64,000 bases of DNA from [Pseudopropionibacterium] massiliense (GTDB lineage Bacteria; Actinomycetota; Actinomycetes; Propionibacteriales; Propionibacteriaceae), in NCBI RefSeq assembly GCF_900607225.1, contig NZ_LR027842.1, positions 1-64,000 of the forward strand, written 5' to 3'. A program made the translations under genes and the position numbers. Each line of letters begins with the position of its first letter. The first letter of the stretch is position 1. Shown here piece after piece: positions 63,040 through 64,000 of the stretch. Below the pieces are notes generated by a model. That model searched no databases. It was not told where the DNA came from and saw only the letters and a list, made by a program, of their open reading frames with translations.

Positions 63040-64000
63040 TCAGCGCCGCCTACCGGCCCGGTGGTCGGCGATGGCGGTCTCGTAGACGTCCTCCATCACG
63101 TCCAGGCAGTGGTCCCACGAGTAGTTGGCGACCACGTGGCGCCTGCCGGCCTCACCCATTCCTCGCGCCAGCCCCGGGTCCTGCAGCAGCCGGGTCAGGG
63201 CCGCGGCGGCCGCGTCCGCGTCGTCGCGGGCGACGATGATCCCCGTCGCCCCGTTCTCGACCACCTCGGCGGGCCCGGCGGCGTCGGAGACGAGCGTCGG
63301 GCAGGAACAGGCCGCGGCCTCCACGATCGCCACCCCGAAACTCTCCGAGTCCAGGCGGCTCAGGGCGACGTAGACGTCCAACCGGCGCAGCAGGGCGGGG
63401 ACCTCCGAGTTCGGGATCGCACCCAGGAAGTCGACGCGGTCCCGAACCCCGAGCCGGAGCGCCAGGGCCTCCAGGGCCTCCCGGTCGGGGCCGCTGCCTG
63501 CGATCACGAGCCGCACCGGCGACTCCAGTTTCGCGAACGCCTCGATGAGGGTGTCGATGCCGTACTTGGAGTCGAGTTTCTTGATGGTTCCGATCAGTCC
63601 CGTCGGCCGCTCGTCGGGTTCCGGCGGGGAGAAGACCGCCACGTCCACACCGAAGGGCGTGATCGCGACGTCACGGTTCTCGATCAGGGGAACGATCTCC
63701 GCGGCCATGCAGCGGCTCGTCGACGCGATCCGGGTGGGGCGGTGCAGGTTCGAACGGATCAACGCCCGGTGCAGCCACGAGGTGTGGGGGAAATCGTAGA
63801 CGTCCGAACCCCACACGTTCATCACGGTGGGTACCTTCAGACGGGCGAGGTTGAGGGTGGTGCCGTAGCCGCTGGCGTAGTGGGCGTTGACCACGTCCGG
63901 TTCGATCGCGGAGACGAGCCGACGCAGCTCTCCGGAGTTTCGGAAGTACCCGAGCCCGCCGCCGTGACGCATCCGGTGGACCGTCACATCGTCCGAGATC
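63040..64000 (-). CDS. GT4 glycosyltransferase, N-terminus beyond the window
   Basis: The frame is open to the right edge (ISDDVTVHRMRHGG in the last codons), so the start lies outside. The donor-binding half has IGTIKKLDSKYGIDTLIEAF, VIAGSGPDREALEALALRLG, FLGAIPNSEVPALLRRLDVY and the EX7E-like DSESFGVAIVEAAACSCPTL. It belongs to the surface-glycan locus with the three genes to its left. Confidence 0.88.
   Translation of the reverse strand, partial: ISDDVTVHRMRHGGGLGYFRNSGELRRLVSAIEPDVVNAHYASGYGTTLNLARLKVPTVMNVWGSDVYDFPHTSWLHRALIRSNLHRPTRIASTSRCMAAEIVPLIENRDVAITPFGVDVAVFSPPEPDERPTGLIGTIKKLDSKYGIDTLIEAFAKLESPVRLVIAGSGPDREALEALALRLGVRDRVDFLGAIPNSEVPALLRRLDVYVALSRLDSESFGVAIVEAAACSCPTLVSDAAGPAEVVENGATGIIVARDDADAAAAALTRLLQDPGLARGMGEAGRRHVVANYSWDHCLDVMEDVYETAIADHRAGRRR

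Overview
The window is high-GC DNA (roughly two thirds G+C) with actinobacterial gene content: WXG100-type small proteins, MurT/GatD lipid II amidation, two PonA-type penicillin-binding proteins each next to its usual actinobacterial partner (a GT-C-like membrane protein, a metallophosphoesterase), SecA2, and many GTG starts. Several genes have a -10-like hexamer only 6-9 nt before the start codon, which suggests leaderless transcripts. The best guess is a Propionibacteriaceae-like actinobacterium (Arachnia/Tessaracoccus type). This is inferred from gene content, not from a marker gene.

Layout. 1-4950 is a defence-like block: a TIR-NB-ARC (STAND) gene broken by a 77-bp MITE-like insertion, then a divergent pair made of a Rossmann/RyR-repeat protein and a CHAT protease. 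5016-8850 is ponA plus a polytopic membrane protein, and 8798-10408 is a hipBA toxin-antitoxin operon with an inverted-repeat operator. 10465-16460 holds an alanine-racemase-like/FemX pair, a DUF4282 protein, a divergent membrane pyrophosphatase with a lipobox-like cysteine, and an SRPBCC protein. 17185-19334 is a four-gene type VII secretion substrate cluster with no secretion machinery and no obvious toxin domain. 19505-23127 is a cobalamin-riboswitch-controlled btuFCD operon ending in a ferredoxin-like gene. 25604-26860 is an accessory patch: an excisionase-like gene, two more MITE ends or copies, an array of regularly spaced 10-mers inside a long palindrome, and an orphan three-spacer CRISPR array.

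26869-37770 is mostly housekeeping or export: mogA, two Tat-signal alpha/beta-hydrolase paralogues (one with its serine nucleophile replaced), secA2, prs, an MFS carrier, an FKBP, a secreted HExxH metallopeptidase, ilvE and a NUDIX hydrolase. 38209-47998 is a lineage-type expansion of six Tat-exported proteins sharing one peptidoglycan-binding module (two amidases, two NlpC/P60 proteins of which one lacks its catalytic His, and two binding-only proteins), with murT-gatD embedded. 48170-64000 holds a 1103-aa HEAT-like protein, an MFS/YchJ pair, a LURP-one-like protein, ponA2-metallophosphoesterase, metP-metS, and the start of a surface-glycan locus (sugar transferase, aminotransferase, two GT4 enzymes) that runs off the right edge.

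Cell-wall work is the recurring theme: two bifunctional PBPs, lipid II amidation, peptide-bridge formation and a set of secreted wall hydrolases. At least two dispersed palindromic repeat families (A and B below) sit between genes, and a third short MITE family has disrupted the TIR-NB-ARC gene. The most promising candidates for something undescribed are the RyR/CHAT pair and the Tat/peptidoglycan-binding protein family.
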